NCBI GenBank assembly: GCA_018389105.1
Contig: JACATO010001459.1
Coordinates: forward strand, 434,001 to 498,000
Direction of reading: 5' to 3'
Source of the DNA: Nautilus pompilius
Taxonomy: Eukaryota; Mollusca; Cephalopoda; Nautilida; Nautilidae
Length of the DNA stretch: 64,000 nt
A program made the position numbers and the translations under genes. Position 1 is the stretch's first letter, and each line of letters opens with the position of its first letter. This document shows, piece by piece, positions 59,546-64,000 of the stretch. The notes beneath the pieces are model-generated. The model had not been told where the DNA came from and searched no databases. It saw only the letters and a program-made list of their open reading frames with translations.

Positions 59546-60814
59546 GTCCACTTTTCCATCCCCGCAAATAGCATAGGTGCATGCAGATTTTACTTCTAAG
59601 TGGGGGAAGATCTTACCCCTTAGAAGTATACCTAGGAGGAAGATGGTTGTAGCCCATTCACCACCAGAACCACGACAGGTAAATTCAAATTTTTGCAATG
59701 TATATTTTTTCTTTCTTTAGTTGATTCTCGAACAAACATTTAATTACAACTACACGAATATAATCTCTGAAAATATTGTAACTAGCTGTCAGGTGAGAGG
59801 TTTCACCCATCAGTTGGTACGTATTTGCCAGAACAGGCATAAAATCAATTCCCACCATCCAGGTGAGAGTCATAGCAGTTTTGAAATAGATTATAAACAG
59901 AGGTCGCCTCATGAAACCACTTTATCCAACAAAACAAAGAAGAAAAAAAAAAGTGAATTAACCAAAACTTTGAGCGTCCCACCTCAATAACGTCTCTAGG
60001 TAAGAGATTCCATGTTGGCTAGATTTGGGCATCAAGATAACCCACCCACCCCAACCCTTGTTTGAAAAGTCTTGGCTAGTGACCCATCATAACGTTAAGT
60101 GCAATAATCTAGAGTAAAGGAACATCAAAGATGTTGCCTCGCTCTCTACCTGCACAATTTTTGTGGACTTCCATAATCTCCGCTGAAATGACGACGACGA
60201 CGACACCAAACCGAATAATTTTACCGATTTTAAAAGGCTGCATGGTTTCTGCCTGCCAACAAGTTAGGAAACATTCCCACAATGCAATGCTAAACACACA
60301 CACACACACACACACACACAACAGCCTGTAAAAATGGCTACCAAAAAAAAAAGGGCAGAACTAAGGGGATAGTTTTTATTCTTAAATTATTAAAATATTA
60401 ATTCAAAAAAATAATACACACTGGTGGTCATAACCGTGGCTTGTAATAGTAACACAACCAACATTGATCATAAAGAGAATATTTTGATATAAAAAGAGTT
60501 GAGACACAAAAAGCTCAAGGATAAACATTCTTTTACAACCATGAATTGTTATGATAGTCCACAATTATGAGCATCACTGTATATTTATTGTTGTTTACTT
60601 TTTGTAATCATGCTTTGGCTCTTGAATTTTACTTTCTTTCCATCTTTGGACATTACCTAAATATTCTTTTTCTTTTTTTTCCCCCTAAGTAAAATATAAA
60701 TATGAAATTGTTTCTCCACTATTCACATATTTCCACAAAGTGCATATGGAAAATAGTTAGTTAAACATTCTATTGATGCTTTTGGAAATTGTGTGTCCTG
60801 TTTGTCTAACTCTT
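59546..60814. other. Non-coding sequence, no gene seen
   Basis: ACG units near 60191-60204, CA tract at 60294-60320. No recognisable gene. Confidence 0.5.
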
Positions 60815-60872
60815 GTAGGACTAATGGTGATGTCGGAACACCTGTAGGACTAATGGTGATGTCGGAACACCT
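60815..60872. repeat. 29-bp tandem duplication
   Basis: Two identical copies of a unit starting GTAGGACTAATGGTGATGTC and ending GGAACACCT. Confidence 0.95.
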
Positions 60873-62539
60873 GTGAGTAAAACAGTGTATGTTGTTTTTG
60901 CAAAATTCCATGCAGGGAACATACAAAACTACGGTGCAGATGAAGTCATTTTGTAACTTCTCGCAGTCCAGTGTTACTTTTAGTGAGAATGTCAGTGATT
61001 GCAGATGGCAGAAATATATAAGCCGCCATGATGCATAGAAAGAATATAGAACTATTAAAAAAACAATGACAATGAGACAAGGGGCATTTGCTTCCATCCG
61101 AAAAACAATGTGTGATTTGGTGTACGATCATTTAACTTTAAAAGGGGGGGGGCATTAAAAAGAGAGAGGGAGAGAGAACTACAGCAGTTGGCTAGACAAT
61201 AAATATGGATGGATAACATGCCTGATCATTAATCTTCTTTACCTAACTCTAGTCTTAATGGATGCGAGATACGAACAATAGGGGTAATCAGTGAGGGGGA
61301 AAAGCAAAGATACTGGAAAGAAAAACACTGGCAAAATAATTAGAATGGTTGTGGGGACAAGAATAATGTGTCACAGTGAAATTATTGTGTAGGATTCTCA
61401 TTTTCTCTGTGCAGATTATTATAACGTCAGTAATTATGGAAAGATGTTTGCTATATTAAGATGCTTAATGGGAATGAATACAGTAATTGCGTTCATACCG
61501 GCAAGCTATTCAATATGTTACTAAGGCAATCCTTTCATCCTCCTTATGTGCGCTTATCCTATGTTGCCAGAGAAAAATGTGAGGCAGCAGGTAGAGTGCA
61601 GAGATGGAGATTGCTGCTCATTCTGAGCTGTGACAATAGGCCTGGGTTTTGATATAGGTTGGGTTTAGCAGCCAGCGTGTACAATAGTTTCTTCTTGCCT
61701 AGGTAAGGGGGGGGTGGGTGGGGTAATGGAAGGTGGTTTCCAAGGCTACCCCCCCTCTCAATGCATCCCTCCCACTGCTAATTAATTATGGGAGATTCTG
61801 CCAGACTTGAACTTATCTGTCCTACCTGGTAGCACAGAGGTACAGGTGAACTCTAGTTATACAATGCAAAGAAGACGCAGGATAAATCTTTATTCAGTTA
61901 CTGGACCTATAGAAGTTAAAAAAAAAAAAAAAAAGAAGATGTAGCGATGCCAATAAGAGGAGGGGTGCAGTGGTTGAGCCGTGTACTTCTTTTTAAAAGC
62001 TGCTTCATGCTACGTCGCCATAGCTTTTTTTTTTTTTTTAATTAACACACCTCCATGCACCAAGCACCAGGGTTGTCTCCCTTGTAGATGTCAGCGTGTG
62101 ACACAAACACACCCCCTTAAGTATTAAAATGAATTAGAGAAACGAAAATCTATTATAGTTGAGCTCCCACTAATGGGTGGGTGTCTCTCTCTCTCCCTCC
62201 CTCTCGAAAATTAGGTAAAAGAGAAAGTGCAATGTCCGGGCAATCTGATATCATACTTAAAACGCGATTCAGCTTTAAATGATACATACTCAATACTATT
62301 AAGATACAGTTGCCCATTTTCCTATTCAAGCAAGGTGCTAGCTAAACTTCGAGATTAATATTGGCCCTATCACCACAACTGAAATGTGTGTGCAATTTTT
62401 TAAAAAAAAAAAGAAACAAAGAAGAAGCACAGCAATGACACTTAGATACGGCGGCATTAGTTTTTAAAGTGTTGTTTCATGGGACTGTATCCTTACTTTC
62501 CAGAAAACGTGTAGGTAGAAGATGGCTGAATGTAGCATA
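60873..62539. other. Non-coding sequence, no gene supported
   Basis: A minus-strand frame (60723-61097) is open for 124 codons with a hydrophobic start but lacks further support. G-runs near 61144-61151 and 61708-61725; A-run near 61920-61935; T-run near 62024-62039. Confidence 0.4.
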
Positions 62540-62850
62540 TGCAAATGTACTGGCTCGCTGTGGCTGAGAGCCCAATTTCGGTGAGCCCCTCCCCGAGTGG
62601 CATGATTTCTTCTTACCCTTCTGTACCGTCCCATCCACACAGATTTCCACCTAGTGCCCTTAGTTTCCTCCCACATCCAAAGAGAGTTGTTTCTAGCAGG
62701 GGCTCTTTCCATTCTTGCTGAAGACAGAAATTCCAGGGTGGGGGGGGGGGGCTGCCTCCACTACTCTCGAAGGCTAGTCCGCAGTAACCTTGGTGGCACA
62801 ATCTCATCCCGTTGTTAGTGAAGACCCCGGGGGAGGGAGCTAGTTGGTAC
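62540..62850 (-). mobile_element. SINE-like dispersed repeat, degraded
   Basis: The plus strand reads CCACACAGATTTCCACCTAG, TGCCCTTAGTTTCCTCCCAC, ATCCAAAGAG, the reverse of the GTGGGAGGAAAC family word. Surrounding sequence is too decayed to set exact ends. A fragment at 62853-62884 (GTAAGTTGTTATAAGCACCA) resembles one arm of the foldback MITE. Confidence 0.45.
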
Positions 62851-62884
62851 AGGGTTGTAAGTTGTTATAAGCACCAGCAATGCA

Positions 62885-64000
62885 CCTTAGCAGCCCCCCT
62901 CCTTATGGAGAAGGGAAGCAGAGAGCATCAAAGAGAAGGCTAATAAGAACAGAGGGTTCTTGTTGTTATCTACATTAGCCTTAGACTTAGTTTGGGGCAG
63001 TCGCCAAAAACTTTATTAGTCATCAGTGTGGTTAGAATCTGGGTGCACCTGTTGACTGACAGGAAAGTTTAAATATCTCCCCCAAAAGAATAAATAAATT
63101 AAAAAGAAGCATAATGTCTAATTTGGGAAGATGCTCCCACCCACCCACACACTCACACACACACACACACACACACGCACCAACCAACCAACCAATCAAC
63201 AACTGGCTACGCTAGCACTGATCAAAAGCGTAGCAGCCCAACAGGTAATGCTGCGGTCACACTCAATCCAAAAATTTTTTATACAAAAACCCCTCTACTG
63301 AGAGCGGTTAGGGTTGCACATAGAACAGTTCACCTCAAAACCAAACCTGCACAATGGCAATGGGAAAGAGGACTGACGAAAAACAAGTCATTAGTTCATC
63401 CAGTCACTACTACTACCACTACCACTACTAATAATAATATGATGATGATGATGCGAAATGCCTGGAGTAACTTCCTCATTTTATATATATAGGGAAACCT
63501 GTTCAAGATTCTGGATACATGTGCACCCCCCAACCTGCTTTTAAATGACTCCAAAGGGTTTTCGTATCAGAATCCAGAATAAACACTAAGTAAACAAAAG
63601 GGGGAAAATAGTGGGGGTGGGGAATAGAAAATAGATTAATGAATTAAATGAATGTATAAAGACTAAAAGCACAGCAGTGAGCATTGATGTTTCAATGATT
63701 GCGGCATTCGTTTTTTTTATAATAGTGCAGCTCCGCAAACTTTCACTTCAAGAGGTGACCGCTGAGGTTGAGGACAGCGGTCCATTCGTCATCATCTTTT
63801 ATCATCAAATTAATTTTAAAAATTGGTCACATGACTTTCTTTCTTCCTGCAATTAGAAAAGCCAGATTGAAATACTGTTTGTTTGTGTCCCGTCATAAAT
63901 CCATTATAATAAGGGGCAGGAAGAAAAAGGAAGGAGAAAATGGCACAAAAGACACATTCAATTAGAATGAGCTCAAACAGAAATGCATGCCAGGCAATTG
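62885..64000. other. Non-coding sequence, no gene seen
   Basis: CA tract at about 63151-63176 followed by CCAA units to 63196; ACT/ATA/GATG triplet repeats near 63407-63452. No gene is recognised to the end of the window. Confidence 0.5.

Noticed and set aside
60723..61097. 124-codon minus-strand frame with hydrophobic N-terminus and several Cys
   Set aside because: Looks superficially like a small secreted or membrane protein, but includes the 29-bp tandem duplication, has no family resemblance and no transcript signals. Kept as unproven.

Overview
The window reads as animal nuclear DNA: AT-rich, intron-like, dense in simple repeats, and full of old mobile-element debris, with no operons or long intact genes. 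The best gene evidence is one short exon on the minus strand (25372-25567). It has good splice sites and its translation resembles the linker region of Dachshund (DACH/dac) transcription co-regulators between the two conserved Dachshund boxes. The protein is not vertebrate-like in detail. Together with the repeat content this suggests a marine invertebrate, perhaps a lophotrochozoan such as a mollusc (cephalopod possible), but the organism is inferred, not proven.

Layout. From 1 to 25371 lies the sequence downstream of the exon (minus-strand transcription). It holds GA-rich satellite arrays (4.5, 6.2-6.7, 14.5-15.3, 16.3 and 24.1 kb), a 59-bp tandem repeat (9.6 kb), a LINE reverse-transcriptase remnant (10.0-10.3 kb), two copies of a foldback MITE (12.4 and 13.0 kb) and two candidate plus-strand terminal exons (8681-8814 and 16553-16756). 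The second looks more convincing and ends in a possible PDZ ligand. From 25568 to 64000 lies the upstream side. It holds a decayed Tc1/mariner transposase (29.8-30.8 kb), more foldback MITE copies (32.1, 35.1, 39.8/41.7, 46.9, 48.4 and 59.4 kb), a deleted pogo/Tigger element inserted inside one of those MITEs (39948-41700), a short pogo-type MITE (49.7 kb), several young tandem duplications (33.2, 38.1, 42.6, 45.0, 52.8, 55.5 and 57.1 kb) and a possible small 5' exon on the plus strand (43152-43223).

If the exon is dachshund, both flanking introns are very long (at least about 25 kb and 38 kb inside this window). That matches what is known of DACH loci in other animals, where long introns and deserts carry developmental enhancers. 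Several unexplained non-repetitive stretches with clustered homeodomain, PBX/MEIS, SOX, octamer or RFX-like words are listed as candidate regulatory elements. These are motif readings only. No conservation search could be run.

No complete gene, rRNA, convincing tRNA or CRISPR array was found. I saw no clear new multi-gene system. The most notable unexplained structures are the foldback MITE family, the satellite family sharing a GACATCA-TACAG core at three loci, and the strong bias of the largest GA arrays to carry purines on the plus strand.
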